In this document: positions 27,126 to 36,150 of the stretch, piece by piece
Numbering within the stretch: the stretch's first letter is position 1
How the letters are laid out: each line of letters starts with the position of its first letter
Source: Luteibacter flocculans
GTDB lineage: Bacteria > Pseudomonadota > Gammaproteobacteria > Xanthomonadales > Rhodanobacteraceae
Direction of reading: 5' to 3'
Length of the DNA: 64,000 nucleotides
Assembly (NCBI RefSeq): GCF_023612255.1
Contig: NZ_CP063231.1
Coordinates: forward strand, 3,962,501-4,026,500
Notes under the pieces: model-generated
What the model saw: only the letters and a program-made list of their open reading frames with translations
Database searches by the model: none
Told to the model about the DNA's origin: nothing
Translations under genes and position numbers: made by a program

Positions 27126-28043
27126 ATGGCTCTCGACCGGTTCGAAACGATGCGGCTCTTCGTCCGCATCGTGGAGCGACGCAGCTTCACCCTGGCGGCC
27201 ACGGACCTCGACCTGCCGCGCTCGACGGCCACCCAGGCCATCAAACGGCTGGAAACCCGGCTGGGCGTTCGGCTGCTGCAACGGACCACGCGGCAGGTGA
27301 GTCCGACGCTCGATGGCGAGGCCTACTACCGCCGCTGCGTGACGATCCTGGCGGACATCGAGGATGCCGAGGCGGCGTTTGGCGAGGCTCGCCCGAGCGG
27401 GCTGCTACGCGTGGACCTGCACGGCACCTTGGCGCGTACGTTCGTGCTTCCGCTGCTGCCGGATTTTCTCGCGCGCTATCCGGCATTGCGCGTCCACATC
27501 GGCGAAGGCGATCGCTGGGTGGACCTCGTGCGCGAAGGCGTGGATTGCGTGCTGCGCGTGGGCGAATTGAGCGACAGCACCATGGTAGGCCGGCGCATTG
27601 CCCTGCTCGACGAAGTGACCTGCGCCAGTCCCGCGTATCTCGAACGCCACGGGACGCCGACATCGCTCGACGATCTGGAAGGTCACGTCGCGATCGGATT
27701 TCTCTCGACCGCCACGGGCAGCACGCTGCCGCTGGAATTCGTCGACGGCCATGACGTCCGCCACGTGTCGCTACCGTCGGTCGTGACCGTGACGGGTGCG
27801 GAAACCAACCTCGTGATCGCGCGACTGGGGCTCGGCCTCATCCAGGTACCGCGATACCACGTGGCCGAGGATCTTGCGGCCGGCACGCTGGTGGAGGTAT
27901 TGCCCGAGCATCCCCCCACGCCTTCGCCCGTCTCGCTGCTGTATCCGCACAACCGCCAGCTATCGCCGCGCGTTCGGGTATTCATCGACTGGCTGACAGG
28001 CGCCTTCGCCACCCGGGCGAGCGAAGGCGTGACCATGCTCTGA
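27126..28043 (+). CDS. LysR family transcriptional regulator
   Basis: 305 residues from the ATG at 27126 (MALDRFETMRLFVRIVE); an ATG at 27114 is the alternative and overlaps the palindrome. The N-terminal helix-turn-helix is seen in SFTLAATDLDLPRSTATQAIKRLETRLGVRLLQRTTR, broken here by no gaps. A two-lobed effector-binding domain follows (residues 90-290). It is divergent from two SDR genes, the usual LysR-target arrangement. The inducer is unknown. Confidence 0.9.
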   Translation: MALDRFETMRLFVRIVERRSFTLAATDLDLPRSTATQAIKRLETRLGVRLLQRTTRQVSPTLDGEAYYRRCVTILADIEDAEAAFGEARPSGLLRVDLHGTLARTFVLPLLPDFLARYPALRVHIGEGDRWVDLVREGVDCVLRVGELSDSTMVGRRIALLDEVTCASPAYLERHGTPTSLDDLEGHVAIGFLSTATGSTLPLEFVDGHDVRHVSLPSVVTVTGAETNLVIARLGLGLIQVPRYHVAEDLAAGTLVEVLPEHPPTPSPVSLLYPHNRQLSPRVRVFIDWLTGAFATRASEGVTML

Positions 28044-28052
28044 CCTACGCGA

Positions 28053-30893
28053 TCAGTCGATGGCCCGCCCATCGGCGTCGAGCAGGCGAAGGCTGGGAAA
28101 GCGCTGTCTGAGCGGGCCTTCCACCACGCTACGATCGCCCATGATCAACCAGGTCATGCGTGCGTTGCTGAGAACCGATTGAATGGCTGAATTCGCCGCT
28201 GCCGCATTGGTCTGGCGGAGCAGCGTCGGGAGGCGTTGCCAGAAATCGTCGGACCGACCGAGAACCCGTTGCGCGGACACGTTCGCCAGCATGGCGTCTC
28301 CCGATTCGAGCATCCCCACGATCGAGCGTGCGACGCCCATGCGCGTCGCATCGACGGCTTCTTCGGCGAGCGGAGTGCGATTATCGACGAGAGCGGCAAC
28401 CTCGCTCCGAACCGCATCGATGGCGTCGCCCGTTCGATCGGTCTGCACGGGCACCTGAAACAACAGCGGCCGCGGTCCACGTTGCTGCGCCAGCGTGCTC
28501 TCGACACCGTAGCTCCAGCCCTTCGTATCACGCAGAAGGTTGTCCAGACGCGATCCCGACGCGCCCCAGAAGACCATGTTCGCGACGCCCAGGGCCACGT
28601 CGTCGCCCGCGGGCGGCGCAAACATGCCGATGGCGATATGCGATTGCCCCGCACCCGGCCTGTCGATCAGATAAGCCACCTCGCCTGGCTCGGGAACGGC
28701 TACCGCTGTGCTTGGCAACGGCACAGGACCCGGCGGTGCCGTCCAGTCGCCAAGCACGGCCGCCAGCGTGTCGATGCACGCGGCCAGCGATACGTCGCCG
28801 ACCACCACCACGCGAACGTTGTCCGGGCGAATGAAGGCGCCGTGGTAGGCGTGCAGCACGGCACTGTCGAATGGCGCCATGGACGGGTGCGCGTCGATCG
28901 ACGGAGCCAACGCCGCATACGGATGACCTTCGCCGTACAACAGGCGCGACATGACGTCTGCCGCGAACTGATACGCGTCGGTTTCTTGCGAGGTCGACTC
29001 CGACAACCAGGCCGCATGCCGCCGCGCGATGTCGGCCGAAAGGAACGTGGGGTGGCGCAGCGTATCGGCCGCAAGAGCGACTGCGTCGGCGAAGCGTCGA
29101 CGGGGCACGGCAAGATCGAGGAAACATGTGTCGGTGTCGCAACCGTCGCTGACCTCGACGCCCAGCCAGTTCTCCCTTTCCTGGACCTCGCGGCTGTCCG
29201 TCGTGGTCGCACCCTCGCGCAGCATGCTCATGGCGAAAGGTGCCGTGCCCGGTGGATACCGCTGCTCGGCGGCGGTGCCACCATCGAAGAGAAAGCGTAC
29301 ATGGACGAGATCGGTGCCGCGTCGCGGAGCCAGAATCACTTCGGCGCCGTTCGGCAGTCGTGCCCGTTCCAGAGCGGGAAGCCGCGGCTCGGGAAACGCC
29401 TCGCCAACGGCCGGCAGCTGCCGGCGATCTGCCGACCAACCCGTAACTGGACGTAGCTCGTCGGTGGAAACGCGCACAGACGCGGGCTTGGCATCGGACG
29501 CCACGCGGCCTTCGTCGGCGAGATCTTCGGCCTCGCCATCGAAGCCCTCTTCCGCGGGAAGCACGTGCAACGTATGCGCGGGTCGAAGCAACCAGACGGC
29601 TTCGCGCGCCACGTGAGCCGGCGTCAGTTGTACGGCGAGTTGGCGTTGCCGAAGACTGGCCCACGGGTCGTCGTGCTGCAGCAAGCCACGGGCAAGCACC
29701 TCACCGCGCGCACTCAGCGACTCGGTGTGCAATGCCATCTCGGTTTCAGCGTGTGCGAGCGCGCGATGTAGATCGTCAACGGAAGGCCCCCTGTCGACGA
29801 AACGGCGTAGTTCGTCGTCCAGCACGCGTTCCACGGCAGCGACATCCGCGTCGTCGCTGATCGCGACCGAAATGACGAATACGCCAGCCAGGCCCATCGG
29901 GGTCAACTCCGCGCTCACCTCGCTGGCGAGGTGTTCGGTCTCGACGAGACGCCGATGCAGCAACGAGCGCCTGTCGCCGCCGAGGACGTCCGCAACGAGC
30001 GCGAGGGCCGCACCGGATGGCGATCCGGCCTCCGGTGCCGGCCACGCCCTGACAACACGACGCTGCGCCACGTGGTCGTGCATCACACTGCGCGATGGCG
30101 CATCCAACGGCGCGAACCACGGTTGTTGGCGATCCTGCTCCGGGCCCGGCGCCACGTCCGCGAAGTAGGTCATCGCCTTGTTGCGCGCCTCGTCGGGCGT
30201 GATGTCGCCCGCCAGCACGAGCACCGCGTTGGCGGCGCCATAGTGGTCTCGGAACCAGGTCTTGACGTCGTCCAGCGATGCTTTAGCCAGGTCTGCCGAC
30301 AGCCCGAGGGGATCGCGGTGATAGGGATGATTCGCGGGAAAGACGTGACGCAGCAGCCTCGACCAGGTTCTCCCGAGCGGCATGTCGTAACGCTGCCGCC
30401 GCTCGTTCTCCACGACGCCACGCTGGGTATCCAGACGCTGCTGGGTCAAGGCGCCGAGCAGGTGCCCCATGCGATCGGATTCCAGCCACAGGGCGCGATC
30501 GACGGCCTCGGTGGGAACCGTCTCGTAATACACCGTGTGGTCGAGCGAAGTGGTGCCGTTGACGCCGCTGCCGCCCAGGGCATGCATGGCGTCGATGAAC
30601 GAACCGTCGTAATGCTCGGACCCGTAGAACATGAGGTGTTCGAACAGGTGCGCGAATCCGGAACGCCCAGTGGGTTCGTCGGCCGAACCGACGCGGTACC
30701 AGACGCCGATAGAAACGAGCGGCACGGCGTGGTCCTCATGAACCAGGACCGTAAGACCGTTGGGCAAGCGGAACTGCTTGAACGGCAGTTCCGCCGCGGG
30801 CGTCGACCATGCGGGCCCGATCATGGCAGAGAACACGACTGGTAAGGACAGCGCGAGCCGCCTGAGTCGTGCGCCGATGGCTGTCCGTTCCAT
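28053..30893 (-). CDS. M16 family zinc metalloprotease (first of a tandem pair)
   Basis: 946 residues from the ATG at 30893, with a signal peptide (ALSLPVVFSAMIGPAWS). The inverted zinc motif HLFEH is at 82-86, and the downstream third-ligand region GVVENERRQ is present. Two M16 halves follow, the second catalytically inactive as usual. This resembles the long periplasmic or outer-membrane-linked M16 peptidases of gammaproteobacteria. A second, longer paralogue is encoded at 31475-34378 with a lipoprotein gene between them. The pair may form a heterodimer, as in mitochondrial processing peptidase-like bacterial systems, but both copies retain HxxEH. Confidence 0.92.
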   Translation of the reverse strand: MERTAIGARLRRLALSLPVVFSAMIGPAWSTPAAELPFKQFRLPNGLTVLVHEDHAVPLVSIGVWYRVGSADEPTGRSGFAHLFEHLMFYGSEHYDGSFIDAMHALGGSGVNGTTSLDHTVYYETVPTEAVDRALWLESDRMGHLLGALTQQRLDTQRGVVENERRQRYDMPLGRTWSRLLRHVFPANHPYHRDPLGLSADLAKASLDDVKTWFRDHYGAANAVLVLAGDITPDEARNKAMTYFADVAPGPEQDRQQPWFAPLDAPSRSVMHDHVAQRRVVRAWPAPEAGSPSGAALALVADVLGGDRRSLLHRRLVETEHLASEVSAELTPMGLAGVFVISVAISDDADVAAVERVLDDELRRFVDRGPSVDDLHRALAHAETEMALHTESLSARGEVLARGLLQHDDPWASLRQRQLAVQLTPAHVAREAVWLLRPAHTLHVLPAEEGFDGEAEDLADEGRVASDAKPASVRVSTDELRPVTGWSADRRQLPAVGEAFPEPRLPALERARLPNGAEVILAPRRGTDLVHVRFLFDGGTAAEQRYPPGTAPFAMSMLREGATTTDSREVQERENWLGVEVSDGCDTDTCFLDLAVPRRRFADAVALAADTLRHPTFLSADIARRHAAWLSESTSQETDAYQFAADVMSRLLYGEGHPYAALAPSIDAHPSMAPFDSAVLHAYHGAFIRPDNVRVVVVGDVSLAACIDTLAAVLGDWTAPPGPVPLPSTAVAVPEPGEVAYLIDRPGAGQSHIAIGMFAPPAGDDVALGVANMVFWGASGSRLDNLLRDTKGWSYGVESTLAQQRGPRPLLFQVPVQTDRTGDAIDAVRSEVAALVDNRTPLAEEAVDATRMGVARSIVGMLESGDAMLANVSAQRVLGRSDDFWQRLPTLLRQTNAAAANSAIQSVLSNARMTWLIMGDRSVVEGPLRQRFPSLRLLDADGRAID

Positions 30894-30986
30894 GGAAACG
30901 TCCTTCGTGAGAGGAGCCACGAAGGTAGAAGCCTGGGACAAGGCGAGCTATCGGCACATCGCCCGCCTCATCGTGCGTGTGACGCG

Positions 30987-31394
30987 TCAGTTCTTGAGCG
31001 GTACCGTCTCGAAACCGCCTTGCGGCGTGGTGGCGGCCGGCGGAGGCGGCGTGTCGGCATTGCGTGCCGGCGCGACCGACCGGCTACCGCAGCTATAGGC
31101 GCCCCAGTCCTGCGAGCCTTCGTTCGGCTCGCCCAACGGCTTGATGGTGTCCGCGCCCATCTTGGCGGCCTCGTTGCGTGCCAACACTTCGAGTTCGTCA
31201 CGAACCTTGAGGTCGTTGCGATCGACGGGGCCGACGCGGTTCATGACCGAAACGGTGACCTTGCCCTGCTCATGGCAACTGCCCACGTCGCCGTTCCAGG
31301 CGGTGCGCACGTTGCGGGCGGCATCGTCCAGCTTGATCCCCCAGGTACATGCCGAGAGAGCGAAGGGAATGGCGAGTATCAGGATCTTGCGCAT
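30987..31394 (-). CDS. DUF4156-like lipoprotein
   Basis: 135 residues from the ATG at 31394. A lipoprotein signal (MRKILILAIPFALSAC) has the lipobox LSAC and acylated Cys16. The mature part contains GSCHEQGKVTVSV and LEVLARNEAAKMGADTI, the pattern of DUF4156 proteins, then a Pro/Ala-rich tail. It lies between two M16 protease genes in the same direction, 80 bases after one and 93 before the other. Function is unknown. Asp is absent after Cys, so outer-membrane sorting is likely. Confidence 0.8.
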   Translation of the reverse strand: MRKILILAIPFALSACTWGIKLDDAARNVRTAWNGDVGSCHEQGKVTVSVMNRVGPVDRNDLKVRDELEVLARNEAAKMGADTIKPLGEPNEGSQDWGAYSCGSRSVAPARNADTPPPPAATTPQGGFETVPLKN

Positions 31395-31474
31395 GGGGAA
31401 CTCCGGTGGAACGTGGATGGCTATGCTAGCCGGACGAGCGATGGGGCGCGACGATCGATCGCGCCCCATCGTCC

Positions 31475-34378
31475 TCAGGGCTTCGAAGGTTCCGCTGCCG
31501 GTGCCTTCTTGCGTGCACCACCGGACGCGGCCGCTTGCTTGACCGGATGCCCGTCGGCGTCGATCACCTGTACCTCACCGAGATGCAAGGCGCGCACCGG
31601 CGCCTCGATCTTGCGCAGGTCGCCCACGATCACCCAGGTGATCGCATCCGGACGTACGACGGCACTGAGCGCCGCTTCCGCAGCCTTGCGATCCACAGCT
31701 TCGATACGCGGCTTGAGCGTCTGCACGTAGTCGTCGGGACGGTCGTAGACGACGATGCCGCTCATGGCGCCCAGTACGGATCCGGTGGTCTCGAAGCTGC
31801 CCGGCAGGGCACGGATACGCTGCGCGCGGATCTTTGCGATCTCATCGTCCGTCAGCGGCTTGGCACCGACGACCGCCTTGGCTTCCTTGAGAATTTCCGC
31901 CGCCGATTCCGCCGTCTTGTCGGTCTGCACCGGCGCGTAGATCAACATTGGGCGCTGCCCCTGGGCTTCGGCGAGCAAGCTGCTGGCACCGTAGGCCCAG
32001 CGTTTTTCCTCGCGCAGGTTCATGTTGAGACGCGACGTGAACGTGCCGCCGAACGCGCCGTTGGCGATGCCAAGATCGATGGCGTTCTTCGCTTTCGTGG
32101 ACGGCGCGAGCAAGCCCGCGAGGATCAGCGATTGCGGTGCGTCCGTGCGATTGATGAGGAACACGCGCGGCTTCGTCTGCACGGCGACCTCGCCGATGCG
32201 CTTCTTCGGGATAGGCGTGGTCGGCGGGGTCCAGTCGCCAAACACTGCATCGAGCTGCGGAAGGATCGTCGCCAGCGTGGTATCGCCCGCCACCAGGATG
32301 CGTGCGTTGTCGGGGCGCAGGAAGTCGCGCTGGAAGCCCTTGAAGTCGTCCACGGTCAGCGACGAGATCGCGTCGGCGGTGCCACTGCCTGTGAACGGGA
32401 TGCCGTAGGCGTGGTCCGGACCGTAGAGCAACGGCGGCAAGGTGCGCATGGCAAGACCGGTGGGCTCGGTCTTCTCCTGCGCGATGCCCGCAAGCCACTG
32501 CCCACGGATGCGCTCGACATCCTCGGTCTTGAAGGCCGGATGACGCACGATGTCCGCGAACAGCGCCAGCGACGGAGCCAGTTCGGCGTTGAGCGCGTTG
32601 AGGCCAACCGCGCAGGTGTCGAGCGAGCAATCCGCGTTCACGGCGGCGCCGAGGCGCTCCTTGCGCCGCGCGACCTCGACCGAATCGAGCGACGTGGTGC
32701 TTTCCTCCAGCAAGGCGGAGGTGAAGCTGGCCGTGCCGAGCTTGCGCCCTTGGTCGGCCGCGTAGCCCGCATCGAACAGCAACTGAATCTGGGTCACGGG
32801 TACCGTGTGGCGTTCGGCCAGCACGACCTCGATGCCGTTCTTCAGGCGCCCGCGCTGAAGAGCCGGAAAGATCAGATCGGGGAAGGCATCGACCGATGGC
32901 ACGCCCTTGGCGCGATCCACCGCCGGGGCCGCGACTGTGTAGGTCTTGGCCGGGGGTTCGGCCACTGCGGGACGCTGGCTCGACGGCCCGAGCCCCACCA
33001 CCGCCTTGTCTTCTGCCGCCGGATCGAAGCCCGGCTTTGCCGGCAGCACGGTCAAGGTGTAGTTGCCCTTGCCCAGCCACGTCTTCGAGGCTGCCAGCAC
33101 CGACGCGGCCGTCGCCGCATCCGAACGGGCGAGGTCTTTCTTGTAGGCCTCCGGATCGTTCCGGTAGACCTGACCCTCGGCGAGGATCGCGGCCTTGCCG
33201 CCCGAGCCGCCGACCTTCTCGAGACCGCGGATGAACCCAGCGCGGTTGAGCACTTTCGCACGGGCAAGCTCGTCGTCGGTCGGACCGTTGGCGAGGAAGG
33301 TCTTCCACACGTCCGCGATCGCCGCCTCGACCTTGGCAGGATCGACACCATTCGTCACGGCGACGGTCAACTGCACCTGGCCGGCCAGGGCGAACGGCGA
33401 GATGCCGAGACTCACGTCGTCGGCCAGTTTGTCCTGGTAGACCAGCCGCTGATAGAGCCGCGAGGTCTTGCCGCCGCCGAGCACCGTGGTGGCGAGATCC
33501 AGCAGGATCGCGTCGTCGGTGCCGAGCTGCGGCACGACCCACGTGCGGATGATGCGAACCTGCGCGACCTGATCGTGCTGTACGCCGCGAGTGGCCTTTT
33601 CCACGGGCGTGATCCATGGCTGCTGACGCGGCACCGGCGGCCCGGCGGGGATATCGCCGAAGTACTTCTCCGCCTTCGCCTTCGCCTGTGCGACCGTGAT
33701 GTCGCCGGCCAGCACGAGCGTGGTGTTGGCGGCGCCGTAATAGTCGTGGAACCACTTCTTGACGTCGGCGAGCGAGGCCGCGTCCAGGTCGGCCATGGAG
33801 CCAATCGTGTCGTGGTGATACGGATGATTGGCGGGATAGGTGTTGACCAGCACGTTCTCATCGACGCGCCCGTAAGGGCGGTTCTCGTCCTGGCGCTTCT
33901 CGTTCTGCACCACGCCGCGCTGCGTATCCAGTTCCTTCTGCCCGATGGCGCCCAGCAGATGACCCATGCGGTCGGACTCCATCCACAGCGCCATGTCGAG
34001 CGCGGTGGTCGGCACGGTCTCGAAATAGTTCGTGCGGTCGAACCAGGTCGTGCCGTTCATGTCGGTGGCACCGGCCATCTCGAACGGCTGGAAGAAGGTG
34101 CCCTTGTGGTTCTCCGAACCGGAGAACATGAGGTGCTCGAAGAGATGGGCGAAGCCCGTCTTGCCTGCAGGCTCGTCTGCCGAGCCGACGTGGTACCAGA
34201 TGCTGACCGCGACGACAGGCGCCTTGTGATCCTCGTGCACGACGACGGTCAGTCCATTGGGCAACTGGAAGCGTTGGTAGGGAATATCGGGAATGGCGTC
34301 TGACGGCACAGGGGCGGCCGACGCGGCACCGATAAAAAACGACAGCCCGGCAACCAGCAGGGCGCGGAATGGCTTCAT
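31475..34378 (-). CDS. M16 family zinc metalloprotease (second of the pair)
   Basis: 967 residues with a signal peptide (ALLVAGLSFFIGAASA). The zinc motif HLFEH is at 78-82 and the third-ligand region GVVQNEKRQDENRPYG follows. The same two-half M16 layout as the paralogue, with an Ala/Lys-rich C-terminal tail (GGARKKAPAAEPSKP). It is transcribed away from the sigma-54-controlled mini-gene region. Probably degrades peptides in the periplasm; specific substrates are unknown. Confidence 0.92.
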   Translation of the reverse strand: MKPFRALLVAGLSFFIGAASAAPVPSDAIPDIPYQRFQLPNGLTVVVHEDHKAPVVAVSIWYHVGSADEPAGKTGFAHLFEHLMFSGSENHKGTFFQPFEMAGATDMNGTTWFDRTNYFETVPTTALDMALWMESDRMGHLLGAIGQKELDTQRGVVQNEKRQDENRPYGRVDENVLVNTYPANHPYHHDTIGSMADLDAASLADVKKWFHDYYGAANTTLVLAGDITVAQAKAKAEKYFGDIPAGPPVPRQQPWITPVEKATRGVQHDQVAQVRIIRTWVVPQLGTDDAILLDLATTVLGGGKTSRLYQRLVYQDKLADDVSLGISPFALAGQVQLTVAVTNGVDPAKVEAAIADVWKTFLANGPTDDELARAKVLNRAGFIRGLEKVGGSGGKAAILAEGQVYRNDPEAYKKDLARSDAATAASVLAASKTWLGKGNYTLTVLPAKPGFDPAAEDKAVVGLGPSSQRPAVAEPPAKTYTVAAPAVDRAKGVPSVDAFPDLIFPALQRGRLKNGIEVVLAERHTVPVTQIQLLFDAGYAADQGRKLGTASFTSALLEESTTSLDSVEVARRKERLGAAVNADCSLDTCAVGLNALNAELAPSLALFADIVRHPAFKTEDVERIRGQWLAGIAQEKTEPTGLAMRTLPPLLYGPDHAYGIPFTGSGTADAISSLTVDDFKGFQRDFLRPDNARILVAGDTTLATILPQLDAVFGDWTPPTTPIPKKRIGEVAVQTKPRVFLINRTDAPQSLILAGLLAPSTKAKNAIDLGIANGAFGGTFTSRLNMNLREEKRWAYGASSLLAEAQGQRPMLIYAPVQTDKTAESAAEILKEAKAVVGAKPLTDDEIAKIRAQRIRALPGSFETTGSVLGAMSGIVVYDRPDDYVQTLKPRIEAVDRKAAEAALSAVVRPDAITWVIVGDLRKIEAPVRALHLGEVQVIDADGHPVKQAAASGGARKKAPAAEPSKP

Positions 34379-34467
34379 GTACGACTCCTCAGTGGGCCTT
34401 CGTGGCCTCTGGTCACGCAGGCTAGCCCGCGTCGTCTGTCAGGCGCAATCGGGCGCCACTTACAGCC

Positions 34468-34509
34468 CCGGACGGTGTCCGGTGCGGCGCGGGCAGTGTC
34501 CGCGGACAC
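34468..34509. promoter_or_regulatory. Two palindromes, candidate enhancer sites for a sigma-54 activator
   Basis: CCGGAC-GGT-GTCCGG (34468-34482) and GTGTCCG-CGGACAC (34496-34509) are both perfect and share the half-site GTGTCCG. They lie about 65-105 bases upstream of the sigma-54 -24 element, the usual distance for bacterial enhancer-binding protein sites. No such activator gene is in the window. Confidence 0.55.
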
Positions 34510-34573
34510 GGTCGCCCTCTGAGCGGACCTGACAAACCTCATACGAATCAGCTCATTGCTGGCAATCGAAAGC

Positions 34574-34589
34574 TGGCACGGCGTTTGCG
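34574..34589 (+). promoter_or_regulatory. Sigma-54 (-24/-12) promoter
   Basis: CTGGCACG-GCGT-TTGCG matches the consensus YTGGCACGrNNNTTGCW at all conserved positions except the last base, with exact GG to GC spacing. Predicted transcription start is near 34600, about 46 bases before the first mini-gene. Confidence 0.8.
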
Positions 34590-34645
34590 TTACTAGTCCT
34601 GCCAAGCCGGAGGACATTCCCCCGGTACGCCCTGAGGAGAACGCC

Positions 34646-34729
34646 ATGAAATACGAAATGTTGATGCTGCGCAGCCTGCTCGTGACCTCGATGCTGATCT
34701 GCGGCCTCACCCTCGGCCAGATGTTCTGA
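34646..34729 (+). CDS. 27-residue membrane mini-protein, first of a tandem pair
   Basis: ATG at 34646 with an AGGAG ribosome-binding site 6 bases upstream; stop at 34727-34729. The product MKYEMLMLRSLLVTSMLICG plus LTLGQMF is essentially a single membrane helix. It is strikingly similar to the start of the next small gene (pattern MK-x-E-x-LMLRSLLV-x-S-x-L-x-CGL-x-LG-x-M), so the two are tandem paralogues. Coding conservation with synonymous differences supports real translation. It sits directly behind a sigma-54 promoter. Function is unknown; by analogy with other stress-induced single-helix peptides it may bind a membrane protein (inference). Confidence 0.75.
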   Translation: MKYEMLMLRSLLVTSMLICGLTLGQMF

Positions 34730-34760
34730 CCCCCTCGTTCGAACCTGAGGAACCGACACC

Positions 34761-34955
34761 ATGAAACACGAACTCCTGATGTTGCGCAGCCTGCTGGTGG
34801 CGTCGCTGCTGGTTTGCGGCCTGATCCTGGGCAACATGCTCACCTACGCTGGCGAGCCCATCCAATTGGCGACGCTGAGCGCTTCGACAAGCCTCACGGC
34901 GGCAAGCTGCGCCCTGCCCCCGGATGGCGTCGTCTGCCCGCGCGCGGCCTCATAA
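34761..34955 (+). CDS. 64-residue membrane mini-protein, second of a tandem pair
   Basis: ATG at 34761 with a TGAGGAA ribosome-binding site, 31 bases after the first mini-gene. Residues 1-27 mirror the first product (MKHELLMLRSLLVASLLVCG). An additional tail of 37 residues has a Cys pair (CALPPDGVVC), which could form a disulfide if the tail is periplasmic. The same sigma-54 promoter should drive both. The 3' end carries the CATAAT box that may serve as the trmL -10 element. I do not recognise the family. Confidence 0.75.
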   Translation: MKHELLMLRSLLVASLLVCGLILGNMLTYAGEPIQLATLSASTSLTAASCALPPDGVVCPRAAS

Positions 34956-34956
34956 T
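34951..34956 (+). promoter_or_regulatory. Candidate -10 box of trmL
   Basis: CATAAT lies 6 bases before the trmL ATG and overlaps the stop codon of the mini-protein gene. No Shine-Dalgarno sequence precedes trmL, so a leaderless transcript is possible. Confidence 0.4.
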
Positions 34957-34962
34957 GGGGGC

Positions 34963-35430
34963 ATGCCCCACGTCATCCTTTTCCGACCCGAGATCCCGCC
35001 CAATACGGGCAACGTGATTCGCCTCTGCGCCAATACCGGCGCGGACCTGCACCTCGTACGACCGCTCGGTTTCGAGCTGGACGACGCCCGCCTCCGCCGC
35101 GCGGGGCTGGATTACCACGAGTTCGCCCGCGTCGCGGTCCATGACGACCTCGATGCCTGCCTCGACGCCATCGGCCATCCGCGCGTGTTCGCCTTCTCGA
35201 CCCGCGGCCGCCGGCTGCATACCGACGTGCCCTTCGCCAACGGCGACGCCCTGCTGTTCGGCTGCGAAACGGCAGGCCTGCCCGACGACGTGATCGACGC
35301 GCTGCCCGAGCCACAGCGCATCCGCCTGCCCATGCGACCCGGGAACCGAAGCCTCAACCTGTCGAACGCCGTGGCAGTCGCCGTGTTCGAAGTGTGGAGG
35401 CAGGCCGGGTTCGAGGGTGCGGCACCGTAG
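34963..35430 (+). CDS. trmL: tRNA (cytidine/uridine-34-2'-O)-methyltransferase TrmL
   Basis: 155 residues from the ATG at 34963 (MPHVILFRPEIPPNTGNVIR); E. coli TrmL is 157. SPOUT-fold knot signatures are present: NVIRLCANTGADLHLV near the N-terminus, LLFGCETAGLPDDVI in the middle and MRPGNRSLNLSNAVAVAVFE at the C-terminus. It methylates the wobble ribose of certain tRNAs for leucine using S-adenosylmethionine. In-frame sequence upstream of this ATG is not family-like. Confidence 0.95.
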   Translation: MPHVILFRPEIPPNTGNVIRLCANTGADLHLVRPLGFELDDARLRRAGLDYHEFARVAVHDDLDACLDAIGHPRVFAFSTRGRRLHTDVPFANGDALLFGCETAGLPDDVIDALPEPQRIRLPMRPGNRSLNLSNAVAVAVFEVWRQAGFEGAAP

Positions 35431-35468
35431 ACACGTGGCGCTCACGCGTGGCTGCGGACCCGCCAAGC

Positions 35469-35474
35469 TACAAT
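35469..35474 (+). promoter_or_regulatory. Candidate -10 box of ubiJ
   Basis: TACAAT ends 7 bases before the ubiJ ATG at 35482 and no ribosome-binding site is visible, suggesting a leaderless or near-leaderless transcript. Confidence 0.45.
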
Positions 35475-35481
35475 CGGCCGC

Positions 35482-36150
35482 ATGACTCCCGATCGCCCCG
35501 CGGCCGACGCCGGCCCCAACCGCTTCCTGCCCCGCCCCTTGCGCGCCCTCGCTGGTCGCGCCATGGAGGCGGCGCTCAACCGCGTCGTGGACCTCGATCC
35601 CGATACGCGCGCACGCTTCGACGTACTCGATGGCCGCAGCATCCAGGTGCACCTGGATGGTCCGGACCTGGCCCTGCGTGTTTCCGTGGCAAAGGGGCGG
35701 CTTCGCGTGGGCCCGCCGGAAGACAACGGCACACTCCGCGTCAAGGCGACGCCGGGCAGCCTGCTCGCCATGGCGTTGCGTCGCGATGACGACGGCGTGG
35801 CACCCGGAAAGGTGGACATCGCTGGCGATGCCGAACTCGCTCGCCGGCTGGAACGGCTTGCGCGGCAGTATGCGCCCGACATCGAGGAAGCCTTCGCAAA
35901 GACCTTTGGCGACGTCATCGGCGTGCCGCTGGCCAAAGCATTGCGCGACGCCTTGGGTCACGCCCGCGAAAGCGCCGCGCATCTGACCGAGGACACGGCG
36001 GACTGGCTGCGCGACGAGGCGCGCTTAGCGGTCTCGCCAAGCGAAATGGACGGGTTCCTCGACGGCGTCGATGCCGTGCGCGAACGCGCCGAACGCGCCG
36101 AGGCGCGGTTCGCCCGGCTGGAACGGATGATCAAGGGGACCGGCGCATGA
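35482..36150 (+). CDS. ubiJ: Ubiquinone biosynthesis accessory factor UbiJ
   Basis: 222 residues. An SCP2-like lipid-binding N-terminal domain (residues 20-120, with [20 protein letters not shown]) is followed by a helical C-terminal region ending in a coiled coil ([17 protein letters not shown]). UbiJ scaffolds the Ubi enzyme complex with UbiK and binds lipid intermediates. It overlaps the ubiB start by 4 bases, the classic ubiJ-ubiB arrangement. UbiK is encoded separately at 49459-49713. Confidence 0.92.
   Translation: MTPDRPAADAGPNRFLPRPLRALAGRAMEAALNRVVDLDPDTRARFDVLDGRSIQVHLDGPDLALRVSVAKGRLRVGPPEDNGTLRVKATPGSLLAMALRRDDDGVAPGKVDIAGDAELARRLERLARQYAPDIEEAFAKTFGDVIGVPLAKALRDALGHARESAAHLTEDTADWLRDEARLAVSPSEMDGFLDGVDAVRERAERAEARFARLERMIKGTGA

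Noticed and set aside
31535-34303. A 922-codon open frame on the plus strand opposite the second M16 protease
   Set aside because: Antisense shadow of a clear M16 gene; no motif or ribosome-binding site supports it.
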